From Ignavibacteriales bacterium (GTDB taxonomy: Bacteria > Bacteroidota > Ignavibacteria > UBA10030 > SZUA-254), in assembly GCA_016214905.1 (NCBI GenBank), contig JACRMQ010000001.1, forward strand, positions 1-64,000: a stretch of DNA of 64,000 nucleotides, read 5' to 3'. A model generated the notes under the pieces. It searched no databases. It was not told the DNA's origin and saw only the letters and a program-made list of their open reading frames with translations. The translations under genes were made by a program, and so were the position numbers. Below, piece by piece: positions 8,669 to 17,360 of the stretch. Position 1 is the first letter of the stretch; each line of letters opens with the position of its first letter.

Positions 8669-9909
8669 GAAGAAATATTTTCCGATATTGATATCGCTAT
8701 CTTCTTATCTTTCCATAACTTAACCGACATGATAATGATAGCGGTTGTAGGCACTGCGATTAATAATCCTACAAATCCAAAAAAGTGTGAGAAAATAAAT
8801 AGTGAGATAATTAATAATACCGGATGAAGTCCAACTTTTTCACCGATGATTTTAGGAGCAAGTATTGTATTTTCAAAAATCTTTTGTGAAAGATACATAA
8901 TTATAACTCCTATTACCCTTCCAGTCATTGGATCTCCGCTGAACATCGCCGCGAGTGTCGCTACAATCATACTGATAATCAAACCTACGTATGGTATAAA
9001 ATCTAGCAAAGCGGTCATGATTCCCAGAACCAACGCGTACTTTACTCCCAATAAAGATAGAACAATAGTAGAAATAATACCTTGTATGATCGCAACTATT
9101 ATTGCACCCCTTAGATAATCACTTAATACTTCATCTACCTTAATAAAATAGTTGATTATTTTTTGTTTCTGACTCTCAGGTATAAATGATTGAACGGTAT
9201 CCAATACATCTGGAAAATCTTTTAAAAGATAAAATGCGACAAACGGTATTATAACAATATTTAGAAGTTGTGTGATAATAATCGATATGCTGGATATGAG
9301 ACCAAACGCTCCTTCGAAAAGTGATTTCAATATTGATTCAAGTCTGGAAGGAAGTTCTTTTTCAAGGATTTCTCGAAGTGATTCGACGGGAAATCCGGCT
9401 TGTCGTAACAAATCAAAGAGTGTACCTTGCTTCAACGAATCAACCGTGTTCAGAACGAAACCGGAGATATTTCCTATCATACTCTGAAACTGATTTAGTA
9501 CAATTGGCATCGCGATGATAAAGAAAAGAATTATAGCTCCCACGAGGCCGGACATAATGACAATTGAGGAGAGCCAACGCGGGATATTTTTCTTTTCAAG
9601 ACGATTTACCATCGGATTTAAAATGTATGCTAATATAAAAGCGATGATAAAGGGAATCAATACACCTATCAGCGTGCTTGATAACCAAATAATAAATATT
9701 ATCGTGGTTAACCAGATTAATCTTCTAACATATTCATTTTGACGAAATGGAAATAAGAGGAATAATACAGCACCGAAAAGAACAAACGGAGAAAGAAAGG
9801 GTATCGTCAGATAGATCAATAGAAAAAGAAATGCAACACCGGCTATTAAGAAAATAGTCGCGAAAGTTTTATTAATACTTTCTTTATTTTCAATATCCTT
9901 CAAGTTCAT
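8665..9909 (-). CDS. AI-2E family transporter (PerM-type membrane protein)
   Basis: 414 residues with about eight hydrophobic segments: two pairs at the N-terminus, a long amphipathic stretch (about 150-210), then the conserved C-terminal membrane half with GIISTIVLSLLGVKYALVLG and DFIPYVGL, the family signature. Family members act as autoinducer-2 exporters or sodium/proton antiporters; substrate cannot be read from sequence. It is the middle gene of dut-permease-rsmI, with a 3-nt gap after dut and a 4-nt overlap with rsmI. Confidence 0.88.
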   Translation of the reverse strand: MNLKDIENKESINKTFATIFLIAGVAFLFLLIYLTIPFLSPFVLFGAVLFLLFPFRQNEYVRRLIWLTTIIFIIWLSSTLIGVLIPFIIAFILAYILNPMVNRLEKKNIPRWLSSIVIMSGLVGAIILFFIIAMPIVLNQFQSMIGNISGFVLNTVDSLKQGTLFDLLRQAGFPVESLREILEKELPSRLESILKSLFEGAFGLISSISIIITQLLNIVIIPFVAFYLLKDFPDVLDTVQSFIPESQKQKIINYFIKVDEVLSDYLRGAIIVAIIQGIISTIVLSLLGVKYALVLGIMTALLDFIPYVGLIISMIVATLAAMFSGDPMTGRVIGVIIMYLSQKIFENTILAPKIIGEKVGLHPVLLIISLFIFSHFFGFVGLLIAVPTTAIIIMSVKLWKDKKIAISISENISS

Positions 9910-9912
9910 CTC

Positions 9913-10374
9913 TCACTTACCTGTATGGCCGAAACCTCCTGAACCACGTTTTGTTTCGTCAAGCGACTCTACTTCAATCCAATTTGCCTGCACAACAGGG
10001 GCAATAACCATTTGAGCGATCCTATCTCCCTTGTTAATCTTGAAATCTTCCTTGCCGAAATTAGTGAGTATCACTTTCACTTCGCCACGATAATCGGAAT
10101 CAATAGTCCCCGGTGAGTTAAGAACACCGATTCCATATTTTACCGCAAGTCCGCTACGGGGTCTGATTTGTGCTTCATATCCCTGCGGGATTTCAATTAT
10201 GAAACCTGTGGGTACTAATGCGGTTTCTCCTTTTTTTAAAACCAGATCTGAATCAATATTGGCACAGATATCCATTCCCGATGATCCTGATGTGGCATAC
10301 GACGGTAAAGGTGTATTGTTGTTCTCCAGATTTACCCGTGAGATTCGAATGTTTATTTTTGAAATCGAATTCAT
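9913..10374 (-). CDS. dut: dUTP diphosphatase
   Basis: Trimeric enzyme that hydrolyses dUTP to dUMP, keeping uracil out of DNA and feeding thymidylate synthesis. All five motifs are present in 153 residues: [24 protein letters not shown] (catalytic Asp and Tyr), GDRIAQMV and the C-terminal lid [10 protein letters not shown]. First gene of a three-gene operon with its own promoter at 10420-10447. Confidence 0.96.
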   Translation of the reverse strand: MNSISKINIRISRVNLENNNTPLPSYATSGSSGMDICANIDSDLVLKKGETALVPTGFIIEIPQGYEAQIRPRSGLAVKYGIGVLNSPGTIDSDYRGEVKVILTNFGKEDFKINKGDRIAQMVIAPVVQANWIEVESLDETKRGSGGFGHTGK

Positions 10375-10419
10375 TATTAAACTTTTTTATACTGTGATGT
10401 TTTATATTAGAATTTGATA

Positions 10420-10447
10420 AATATACAGAATTTTCTTGCCAATTCAA
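10420..10447 (-). promoter_or_regulatory. Sigma70-type promoter of the dut operon
   Basis: On the minus strand TTGAAT (10447-10442), 16-bp spacer, TATATT (10425-10420), about 46 bp upstream of the dut ATG. Confidence 0.55.
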
Positions 10448-10454
10448 TCTTTTT

Positions 10455-10485
10455 ATTAATTAAAAAGCCGACTGATAGTCGGCTT
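10455..10485 (-). terminator. Intrinsic terminator of the B12 uptake unit
   Basis: A 9-bp stem AAGCCGACT/AGTCGGCTT (10465-10473 and 10477-10485) with a 3-nt loop, followed on the minus strand by TTTTTAATTAAT. It ends the riboswitch-btuB-DUF6580 transcript. Confidence 0.85.
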
Positions 10486-10494
10486 TGTTTATTC

Positions 10495-11019
10495 TTATTT
10501 TATAACTTTGCTTGTTTTTAATTGAAGCGATGGTATCAATCTTTTCGCAAGCTCATACAACCCGAACATCGCACCAACATAGAATAGATCACCTATCACA
10601 GTGTTGCGGAAGAATGGTATTGCTGCAACGTAACAGGCGATAAGTCCGTCAACCGTGCGCGGATACAAATACATTGGTGAGTACCAAACGCCGAAATTAG
10701 TCACGATGAAGAAGACGATCGAGCCGGCAAGTGCGGCACCAATTGTTTTAATAATACTATTATTATTTCTTAACCATAAACCGATCAATCCGATTATAAC
10801 AAAACTTGCATAAACCCAAATGATTTCCGAATGGAAACCGATGAAATAATCGCTTATTAGCATTGCAGCTATTGGGACAACAAAAGTATGTTTTTTATCG
10901 AGATAAACGGCACCGAATAATGCTATTGCGGTTATCGGAGAAATATTTGGCATATGCGGTAGCAAACGAGATAATGCTGCCAACAGAATTAATGCGAATG
11001 TGAAAATATATTTTGACAT
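10495..11019 (-). CDS. DUF6580 family membrane protein, candidate cobalamin transporter component
   Basis: 174 residues with about five to six hydrophobic segments (residues 3-20, 28-42, 47-60, 66-80, 92-112, 140-160). It has the compact layout of ECF-type substrate-binding (S) components and matches what I recall of DUF6580, a putative transport family. It lies 80 bp downstream of the riboswitch-controlled BtuB-like receptor, on the same strand, before the unit's terminator. Inference: it moves cobalamin or a precursor across the inner membrane after the receptor brings it over the outer membrane. No BtuCD or ECF ATPase gene is in the window, so this role is unproven. Confidence 0.7.
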   Translation of the reverse strand: MSKYIFTFALILLAALSRLLPHMPNISPITAIALFGAVYLDKKHTFVVPIAAMLISDYFIGFHSEIIWVYASFVIIGLIGLWLRNNNSIIKTIGAALAGSIVFFIVTNFGVWYSPMYLYPRTVDGLIACYVAAIPFFRNTVIGDLFYVGAMFGLYELAKRLIPSLQLKTSKVIK

Positions 11020-11099
11020 ATTATTTCCTTACTGCTTATTTATTTTTTAATATTTGAATTATACTCATTTCATTTTTTGTATGCAAATAGATAACACTT

Positions 11100-13271
11100 T
11101 TAGATCGATAAATTCAGATTTAGATATAGCCCCCTTCCACGAGTAGAATACCCTTTTATTTCTCTGTATTTCGTGTTAAACAGATTTTCGATCTTTAAAC
11201 CGGCATTGACATTGGGTGAGAAAAGATATTTTGCATAGAAATCTACTATCGAATAATCTTCGACAGGAATTGTACCTAGAGCGCCGTAGGGACCAAGATT
11301 TGAATCGTAATAAACATCTCCTCTTCGTCCAATATACTTTAAGTTGATGTCAAGAAATAATTCTTTAATCGGTAAATAAGATAATCGGATATTTGCACTG
11401 CTCGGACGACGAACCAGTCCAATATATTCCGATTCTTTATTCATGAATGCACCTGTACCGAAGATTTGAACATGATTTCCTTGGGTGACAGACTGATCAA
11501 CAACATTCGGATTGTATTTAATTTTTCCATCAACGATTGATACGTTACCATCTATGAATATTTCATCACTAATTTGTTGTTTGACAGATAACTCAATCCC
11601 TTTAATTGATTGATCTCCGAGATTTAGGTAAGTATCACCCCGATAATCATTCCGAGACCAGTCGTTCCCAAGTGTATCTAAGCCGACGTTCTTATCCCAC
11701 AGATAAACATATTCGATCACATTTTTAGTCTTACTCTCGAAATAGGAAATACCAAACTCCAGATCCAAGATCGAGTGTTTTAATCCGATCTCGAATGAAG
11801 TAGTATATTCAGGAAATATATTTTTATTACCGCGTGTTATTCCCGATGTATAATCGATATTCGGAGAATAAAGTTGATATAAAGAAGGAGAGTTAAATCC
11901 TGTTCCATAAGAACCATACAATAACGTAAACGGAGTTAATTTTATTGATGGATTTAATTCATAAACGAATTCTGTACCGAAGGAAGAGTGTTTGAGAATT
12001 CTCCAACCGAAAGAGAGTGATAATAATCCAAGTTCATCACTTATCAAACTGCCATTTACCATACTATGTGAATAAATGCTCGCCGTTGATGCATCCAGAT
12101 CGAGAGTATCAAGATCTGTTAATGATTCGTATGGTCCCCAGCTACCGTTTAAATAAATGTATTGCCTTGACGACATATTTTCATTATATAAACTCCCTCC
12201 GAGTAATAATTCGAATTCAGAAGATTTATAATTTGCCTGAATTTCGTTTGAAGACACACTGCCCCTGTAACGTTCATCGTTATACGAATGATCATAGTTT
12301 CCAAACCAATCTATTTTTGATGAATCATCTATCGCCGTCCTTTTCATATCGGTATATCCACCGACAAATCTCAGATCTAATTCCTTAATCATACGATACG
12401 ATAAACCATAGGTAAATATATTCCTGTAATAATCTAAACTGTAATTGTCGTCATCTATATAAGCCCGTTTGTCTAAATCTTTCTTTTGATCGGTATTTTT
12501 ATACGAAGCGTAAATATCCAACATGTCGTCTACATAACCTACCATCCCAGTAAAATCACGATGTCGGAATCCATCACGATCCCTGTTTTTAAAATCTGTC
12601 AAAGATAAAACAGTGTCATCAGTTGCATCAATACCTTTCACAGATAAGTTATTCAGTTCAGTATTTATATAAAATCCTTCAGAGAATGTATAGTTTATAA
12701 ATAGATCTTGATTCAATGATGAAGTTGATTTACCAAAAGTGCCCGCACCAAAATTAAGATCAACATTTAAACCTGCATCTTGTTTTTTCCGGCTCAACAA
12801 GTTTACAACACCACCGATTGCAGATGAACCATAAAGTGAGCTGTTCAGTCCACTAACTATTTCAACTCGCTCAATATTTGATGTCGATAACTCAGATAAA
12901 TCAGGTGTGTTGTTTACGGATGATGGATCTGTGATCCGCACATTATCGATCATAATCACGGTTTGATTACTGTTTGCGCCTCGCATAAAGATCGACTGGT
13001 TCATTCCATAATTTTGACCCTCGCCGACAACGAATATGCTATTTTTTGAAGACAATGAACCGGATAAACTTTTCATAAAAGAATCGTTCAATTGCTCACG
13101 AGTAATTATTGATACGCTTTTACCGATATCTTTTATATTTTTTTCACTCCTTGTTGCAGTCACTACAAATTCTTTCATTGAATAAGTCATAAGAGAATCG
13201 GCAGATATCTGTTGAGAATTCAGGTAAGAATAAAAGAATATTGTGGAAACAATTATTAAAACGATTTTCAT
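11100..13271 (-). CDS. btuB: TonB-dependent outer-membrane receptor, BtuB-like (cobalamin uptake)
   Basis: 723 residues. A signal peptide (about 1-19), a TonB box/plug region with EFVVTATRSEKNIKDIG and NQTVIMIDNVRITDPS, GLNSSLYGSSAIGGVVNL closing the plug, then a 22-strand type barrel ending in FNTKYREIKGYSTRGRGLYLNLNLSI with the family's C-terminal aromatic/hydrophobic strand. It lacks a carboxypeptidase-like N-terminal domain, unlike the SusC-like receptor at 29784. The assignment to vitamin B12 rests mainly on the cobalamin riboswitch directly upstream (13405-13607). The start is ATG, 32 bp from the terminator of the expression platform. Confidence 0.85.
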   Translation of the reverse strand: MKIVLIIVSTIFFYSYLNSQQISADSLMTYSMKEFVVTATRSEKNIKDIGKSVSIITREQLNDSFMKSLSGSLSSKNSIFVVGEGQNYGMNQSIFMRGANSNQTVIMIDNVRITDPSSVNNTPDLSELSTSNIERVEIVSGLNSSLYGSSAIGGVVNLLSRKKQDAGLNVDLNFGAGTFGKSTSSLNQDLFINYTFSEGFYINTELNNLSVKGIDATDDTVLSLTDFKNRDRDGFRHRDFTGMVGYVDDMLDIYASYKNTDQKKDLDKRAYIDDDNYSLDYYRNIFTYGLSYRMIKELDLRFVGGYTDMKRTAIDDSSKIDWFGNYDHSYNDERYRGSVSSNEIQANYKSSEFELLLGGSLYNENMSSRQYIYLNGSWGPYESLTDLDTLDLDASTASIYSHSMVNGSLISDELGLLSLSFGWRILKHSSFGTEFVYELNPSIKLTPFTLLYGSYGTGFNSPSLYQLYSPNIDYTSGITRGNKNIFPEYTTSFEIGLKHSILDLEFGISYFESKTKNVIEYVYLWDKNVGLDTLGNDWSRNDYRGDTYLNLGDQSIKGIELSVKQQISDEIFIDGNVSIVDGKIKYNPNVVDQSVTQGNHVQIFGTGAFMNKESEYIGLVRRPSSANIRLSYLPIKELFLDINLKYIGRRGDVYYDSNLGPYGALGTIPVEDYSIVDFYAKYLFSPNVNAGLKIENLFNTKYREIKGYSTRGRGLYLNLNLSI

Positions 13272-13302
13272 CGATGAACCCTTTCTATAGATTATAGGTT
13301 AT

Positions 13303-13348
13303 AAAAAACCCCAACCTTCATCGCCATAAGCGGATTAAAAGTTGGGGT
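13303..13348 (-). terminator. Riboswitch expression-platform terminator
   Basis: A perfect 8-bp stem ACCCCAAC/GTTGGGGT (13308-13315 and 13341-13348; read on the minus strand) is followed by TTTTTTAT. It sits between the cobalamin aptamer and the btuB ATG. B12 binding would therefore stop transcription ahead of the receptor gene. Confidence 0.85.
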
Positions 13349-13404
13349 CATACCAATAAAATCATCGATACTACCGCAACCTTCCCTCGAAGGTAATCTG
13401 AGGT

Positions 13405-13607
13405 CAAAATGCTGGTCGGTCTCCTGGCTTTCCCGATACTCAGTCAGTCTTCCCATCACACTTTTCGTATGACAGTGACCATAATTGACTGAATATACAA
13501 TCTCATCATAAACAAGATCGGGATTACAGTTGCGGGGCAGCTTCCGAATTTAACGGAATTCCCTGTTCCGGTTAAATTTTTCAATTCAACGGAACACCAA
13601 CATTGAT
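13405..13607 (-). ncRNA. Cobalamin riboswitch aptamer
   Basis: On the minus strand the two most conserved blocks of the class are present: GCTGCCCCGCAACTGTAA (core) and AGCCAGGAGACCGACC (B12 box). The outer P1 stem closes between AATGTTGGT (13604-13596) and ACCAGCATT (13416-13408), with one G-U pair. A promoter lies just upstream and an intrinsic terminator just downstream, giving a complete transcription-control unit for the btuB-like gene and the DUF6580 gene. Confidence 0.95.
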
Positions 13608-13631
13608 TATTTAAAAGAACAAGTTTTGAAT

Positions 13632-13660
13632 AATATATGTGAAATAGATTTGATAGTCAA
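13632..13660 (-). promoter_or_regulatory. Promoter of the cobalamin riboswitch/btuB unit
   Basis: On the minus strand TTGACT (13660-13655), 17-bp spacer, TATATT (13637-13632). The predicted start near 13625 is about 20 nt before the aptamer's first paired base. Confidence 0.75.
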
Positions 13661-13675
13661 GAACTATTTTAATAA

Positions 13676-14818
13676 TTAAAAGTTAATTCTAACTCCCCCA
13701 CCAACCTGATGTGTTTGGAAACTGCCTGCGTCGTTTGTTTCTGGCAGGTTTGTTTTATTTCGTGAGTATTGATAAAGAAAATATAAATCAATTTTCTTAG
13801 TCAAATCGTATGATAGTTCAGTCGATAGTTTGTAATATTTGTCCTTTCGGCCATAATGATATTTATCCCCATAGCTGAGTGGATTGCCTAAACGGTCGAC
13901 TGTATCGATAGGATTCTTAGATGAAAGGTATTTTTGAAATTCGTAATTCAAATTGCATTTTAAACTAATCGGTATTTTTATGATTGAACGAAGATGAAGA
14001 TTAAATCCTATTTCTATTTCATTAGATCGATATGAGATATCGGAGATAGTGCTATCATAATTTTCTCTCCCTCTCGCTTTAGAAAGTGTATTTTGATAGC
14101 CAAGATCAAACGAGATGATACGGCTTGGATTGATGTCTACATTCCCTTTAATGATATGGGCACTGCTGTTTCTCTCGCTGAATTCACGATTGTAGTCTGA
14201 ATAAGCATAACCATAACCAACCTCAAACTGCACTAATTTGTTAAATTTTCGTCCTACATTAAGTGAAACGGATTGTTTATTTAAAAATGCTTCGACATAT
14301 CTCGAGAATAAACGATAAGGATTACGTTCAGGGATTTGATGATACCAGAAATTTCTCAAGTAAAAACGCGGCAGATTAGAATATGTAATATTGAGATAAT
14401 TCTTTCTTATAAAATACTGTTTTAAATCAATTTGATAAGAATTATAATTTCTGATGCTACTGGCACCATAAATATATTGGTTCCATTTTAAAGTTAGAGA
14501 TGTAGGATTATTTTTAAATATATTTATTTTTGTCCCATATTTGAATTTAAGATTCGTTACATTATCACTTATCCGCGCAATTGAATATTTTTTTAGATTC
14601 GACGGACTATATTTCGTCAAATCATATTTAATAATATCTAGCGGTGAATAATCAAGTATGTTGTCATCATACATCTCGGAAATATCCACTCTACCATGAA
14701 ATGTTAACTCATATTTGTTCTGTGTTGTCTGACCATAATTTATTGCTGTGGTGACAAAGATTAAGAAAATCACATAAACAATTCGATGATTAAAGTACAT
14801 CTTCATTTTATTCCTCAT
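13676..14818 (-). CDS. Putative outer-membrane beta-barrel protein of the PGA locus
   Basis: 380 residues. Signal peptide at about 8-30 (VYVIFLIFVTTAINYGQ), then alternating polar/aromatic strands (for example FEVGYGYAYSDYNRE, KIDLYFLYQYSRNKTN) to a C-terminal strand ending VGGGVRINF, with the aromatic final residue usual for barrel proteins. No family recognised. Its start overlaps the stop of the upstream gene (14808-15719) by 11 bp, so the two are translated together and probably work together. Last gene of the run pgsB-pgsC-pgsW-periplasmic protein-barrel, so a role in passing or anchoring poly-gamma-glutamate at the outer membrane is plausible but inferred from position alone. Confidence 0.6.
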   Translation of the reverse strand: MRNKMKMYFNHRIVYVIFLIFVTTAINYGQTTQNKYELTFHGRVDISEMYDDNILDYSPLDIIKYDLTKYSPSNLKKYSIARISDNVTNLKFKYGTKINIFKNNPTSLTLKWNQYIYGASSIRNYNSYQIDLKQYFIRKNYLNITYSNLPRFYLRNFWYHQIPERNPYRLFSRYVEAFLNKQSVSLNVGRKFNKLVQFEVGYGYAYSDYNREFSERNSSAHIIKGNVDINPSRIISFDLGYQNTLSKARGRENYDSTISDISYRSNEIEIGFNLHLRSIIKIPISLKCNLNYEFQKYLSSKNPIDTVDRLGNPLSYGDKYHYGRKDKYYKLSTELSYDLTKKIDLYFLYQYSRNKTNLPETNDAGSFQTHQVGGGVRINF

Positions 14819-15719
14819 TATTCATATCTTTTTTAGGTATTGAAAACTTGAACGCAATTGAGTGAGCAGCGGTTTCCTCTAATTTTATCTTGTATAAATG
14901 TTCACCTGAAGGGATATCTAAATTAATTTTATCCGGTTTCCCAGGTACAACATCCAACATATCTTGATATGTTATGCCGAGAGATTTAGTAGTCGTTAAC
15001 GGTTTCATCAATATTCTGGTATCATTCTCCCAAATTGATACTGAATACGTCTGCAGACCTTTCATAGCACTGTCAAAGTTTAACCTTCCAACCACCTGCA
15101 ATTTAGTTGGACCTACGATTCTTATTTGAACACTCTTCTGTTTGGAACAAGTGTAATAGGTAATCAATTTTTCCTTAATCACTGCTGTAACTACTTTATC
15201 ATAAACAAGAGGTTGCAAATCAACTTCCGATGATCTATTTTTTTTATTTTTCGAATTGACGCTGAATTTTAAAGCAGCCATACTGAAATCTTTCGAATCC
15301 AAAGATAAATCATATGTGTGCATACCGATTGGCACATCGAGCGAGAACTTTCTACTTTTCCCAGGTATAATATTTAAATTTTTAAATGATGCATCTGATT
15401 TTGAGGTGGTGGTTGAATATAACTTCACAACTTTGTTTTGCTCAGAAACTTTTATGGAATATATACCTTCTGAAGAATTATCACTCTTAAGACCCAATCT
15501 TGTTAGAATCTCCAATTTCGTTGGTCCACCCACTTTGATCTTAATAGGAGTATCCTTTGACAGTAAGTAATAAGTTTTTTCTTTCCCGTTTATTATTAAT
15601 TTAGTCTCTTTTCCGTTAACCGGTGATAACGGAATAGTTTTCCCTGCAAAACATAAAAATGGCATTGCAAGATAGAGTATAAATACGCCGTAAATCGTCT
15701 TCATAATATATTTATTCAT
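14808..15719 (-). CDS. Secreted protein with two copies of an unknown domain, PGA locus
   Basis: 303 residues from the ATG at 15719; the frame stays open to a TTG at 15728 but has no better start. Signal peptide at about residues 6-26 (TIYGVFILYLAMPFLCFAG). The mature part is an internal duplication: copy 1 (about 40-155) has VGGPTKLEILTRLG, a TTTSKS segment, VIPGK-like turn and a PIGMHTYDLSL strand; copy 2 (about 175-295) has IVGPTKLQVVGRLN, TTTKS, VVPGKPDKINLDIPSGEHLYKI. I do not recognise the domain. It overlaps the barrel gene downstream and follows pgsW by 31 bp, so it likely serves the PGA system in the periplasm. Confidence 0.6.
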   Translation of the reverse strand: MNKYIMKTIYGVFILYLAMPFLCFAGKTIPLSPVNGKETKLIINGKEKTYYLLSKDTPIKIKVGGPTKLEILTRLGLKSDNSSEGIYSIKVSEQNKVVKLYSTTTSKSDASFKNLNIIPGKSRKFSLDVPIGMHTYDLSLDSKDFSMAALKFSVNSKNKKNRSSEVDLQPLVYDKVVTAVIKEKLITYYTCSKQKSVQIRIVGPTKLQVVGRLNFDSAMKGLQTYSVSIWENDTRILMKPLTTTKSLGITYQDMLDVVPGKPDKINLDIPSGEHLYKIKLEETAAHSIAFKFSIPKKDMNNEE

Positions 15720-15750
15720 GATATTCAAATATAATAATCATTAAATATGG

Positions 15751-16872
15751 TTAGATATTTTTATTTTCTATTTTCTTTTTTTTAAATAGATAATGTTTAA
15801 CATCAATCCGGATCATGACAAAAACAATCAGCCCTAATAATATTGTCAGCATAATTGTGTTTGACACCGAATATCTGTCTTTGAAAAATAAAGTACCTTC
15901 TCCCAACTTTGGCGCTGTCTCGGCTACTTCAACAGGGAAATCATATTTTAGCGCAATCTTTTCCACTTCCAGTAAATTGATAACCGGCATACCTTGCTCA
16001 GCCATTTGATTTATCACTGCACGCACAGGAAAGTTTTTTATTGCAAGATGGTGTGTTAAACCCGGTGGTATTAACCGCGAGTTCTGAGATCCTCCAACCG
16101 AAGCAACTCCTCCTCCAATATTGATGTAACAAGCAATTGGTTTACCTTTACTTTCCGATTTATATATCTCCATCCTGGCATTGATATTATTTTCAAGAGC
16201 AGTTTCACTAATCAATCGTACATTATTTCGCTGAATCGCATCTTTAATCAAATTTCTTCCCTCCGGTGAGAGTCCACGTCCATTGTCTGATCCTCCTCCA
16301 ATCGATGCTGCGATAGATTTGAATTGGAATATTCCTTTTTGTCTTAATATTTCTTCCATATCAAGCCAGGTTAGATTAGGAACATTTGCGCCCCAATCAG
16401 ATGCACCAACAGAAGAAATGATAATTGGCTGAAGCTCCATTACTTTACAAGCAGCCAAGAATGAAATATTCCATGCCGGGAATGAACCTGTCATACCAAC
16501 TGCTACTGTACTATGCTTTTTAATTTTTGCTTTTATCAACATATCAACAAAAACCGCGGCATAATTTGGATTAGTAGATAAAATCTTGGAAGTTACCACT
16601 CCTCGGTCTGAAGTAATCAGTGTATTTTCTTGACCAATAATTCCAGTAGAATACGGATCGTTTTGCTTGTCGATTTTAAGTCCCAAATTTTCACTATGGT
16701 TTTTAATTGTTTGAAGCGCTACAAGCGAGAGTTGAGAGGCTTCAAGTTTTTTATCGAAATTAGGTTGTCTTTCGGGTTGAGCTGTTTGTTCAGCCACATA
16801 AAATATTGCAATCGACAATAACGTAAGTGCAATCAGCAACGTGTTCGATGGTTTTCCTTCAATCCATTTCAT
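15751..16872 (-). CDS. pgsW: Poly-gamma-glutamate system protein PgsW
   Basis: 373 residues from ATG at 16872, which overlaps the pgsC stop as ATGA; an upstream in-frame TTG at 16881 is too close to the purine-rich site to be preferred. One membrane segment near residues 10-28 (TLLIALTLLSIAIFYVA) and another near the C-terminus (IMLTILLGLIVFVMI) flank a large soluble domain with glycine-rich motifs (SIGGGSDNGRG, INIGGGVASVGG). It matches the poly-gamma-glutamate system protein family that accompanies pgsB and pgsC in Gram-negative bacteria. Its biochemical role is not established. Confidence 0.85.
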   Translation of the reverse strand: MKWIEGKPSNTLLIALTLLSIAIFYVAEQTAQPERQPNFDKKLEASQLSLVALQTIKNHSENLGLKIDKQNDPYSTGIIGQENTLITSDRGVVTSKILSTNPNYAAVFVDMLIKAKIKKHSTVAVGMTGSFPAWNISFLAACKVMELQPIIISSVGASDWGANVPNLTWLDMEEILRQKGIFQFKSIAASIGGGSDNGRGLSPEGRNLIKDAIQRNNVRLISETALENNINARMEIYKSESKGKPIACYINIGGGVASVGGSQNSRLIPPGLTHHLAIKNFPVRAVINQMAEQGMPVINLLEVEKIALKYDFPVEVAETAPKLGEGTLFFKDRYSVSNTIMLTILLGLIVFVMIRIDVKHYLFKKKKIENKNI

Positions 16873-17360
16873 ATGATCCAATCCTCTCGTAGAAATACCT
16901 CACCTCCGGTTATGATCATTAAAATAAGTCTAATCATGATGGCAGCAATAATCATTGTGCTGATGGTTTTAACGACTCCTTGTCTTTCCATCCAGTTTGC
17001 GATTAAACCGGGGATAATTAGACCTATCGTTTGCAGTTCAACTGTCAGGTAATTTGTTTGTATAACCAATATTTCGCGCGATAACCATCCGAATAAAAAT
17101 CCAACCAAGATCACCATGACAGTTCGCCTTCGTCCATATATGAACATATAGTTTGAAAGAAATTTTATCGCGAGGAATGTCAACAAGCTTACCAATATTG
17201 TTCCGACAATCCTTAACGGATGATGAAGCATCAGGGCTACATAACCCGGCACAACCATTCCTCCGGCTGCCAACCCCAATGTTTCAGTGAAAATCAAACT
17301 AAGAATTAAGCCAACCCCTACCGATTGGATAATTATATCTTTTGCGGCTTCAGTATACAA
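16869..17360 (-). CDS. pgsC: Poly-gamma-glutamate synthesis membrane subunit PgsC/CapC
   Basis: About 163 residues, roughly the usual 150 of the family, with four to five hydrophobic segments. The conserved PgsC start region, IIQSVGVGLILSLIFTETLG then AAGGMVVPGYVAL, is intact. PgsC forms the PGA synthase with PgsB in the inner membrane. There is no ATG in frame: I chose TTG at 17360, which has AAAGGA 7 nt upstream inside the end of pgsB; the frame stays open to other TTG codons as far as 17423. It overlaps pgsB by 11 bp and pgsW by 4 bp, so all three are translationally coupled. Confidence 0.85.
   Translation of the reverse strand: MYTEAAKDIIIQSVGVGLILSLIFTETLGLAAGGMVVPGYVALMLHHPLRIVGTILVSLLTFLAIKFLSNYMFIYGRRRTVMVILVGFLFGWLSREILVIQTNYLTVELQTIGLIIPGLIANWMERQGVVKTISTMIIAAIMIRLILMIITGGEVFLREDWII

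Noticed and set aside
12017-12388. 123-codon plus-strand frame within the BtuB-like gene
   Set aside because: Antisense to the barrel region; His/Tyr-rich with no motif.
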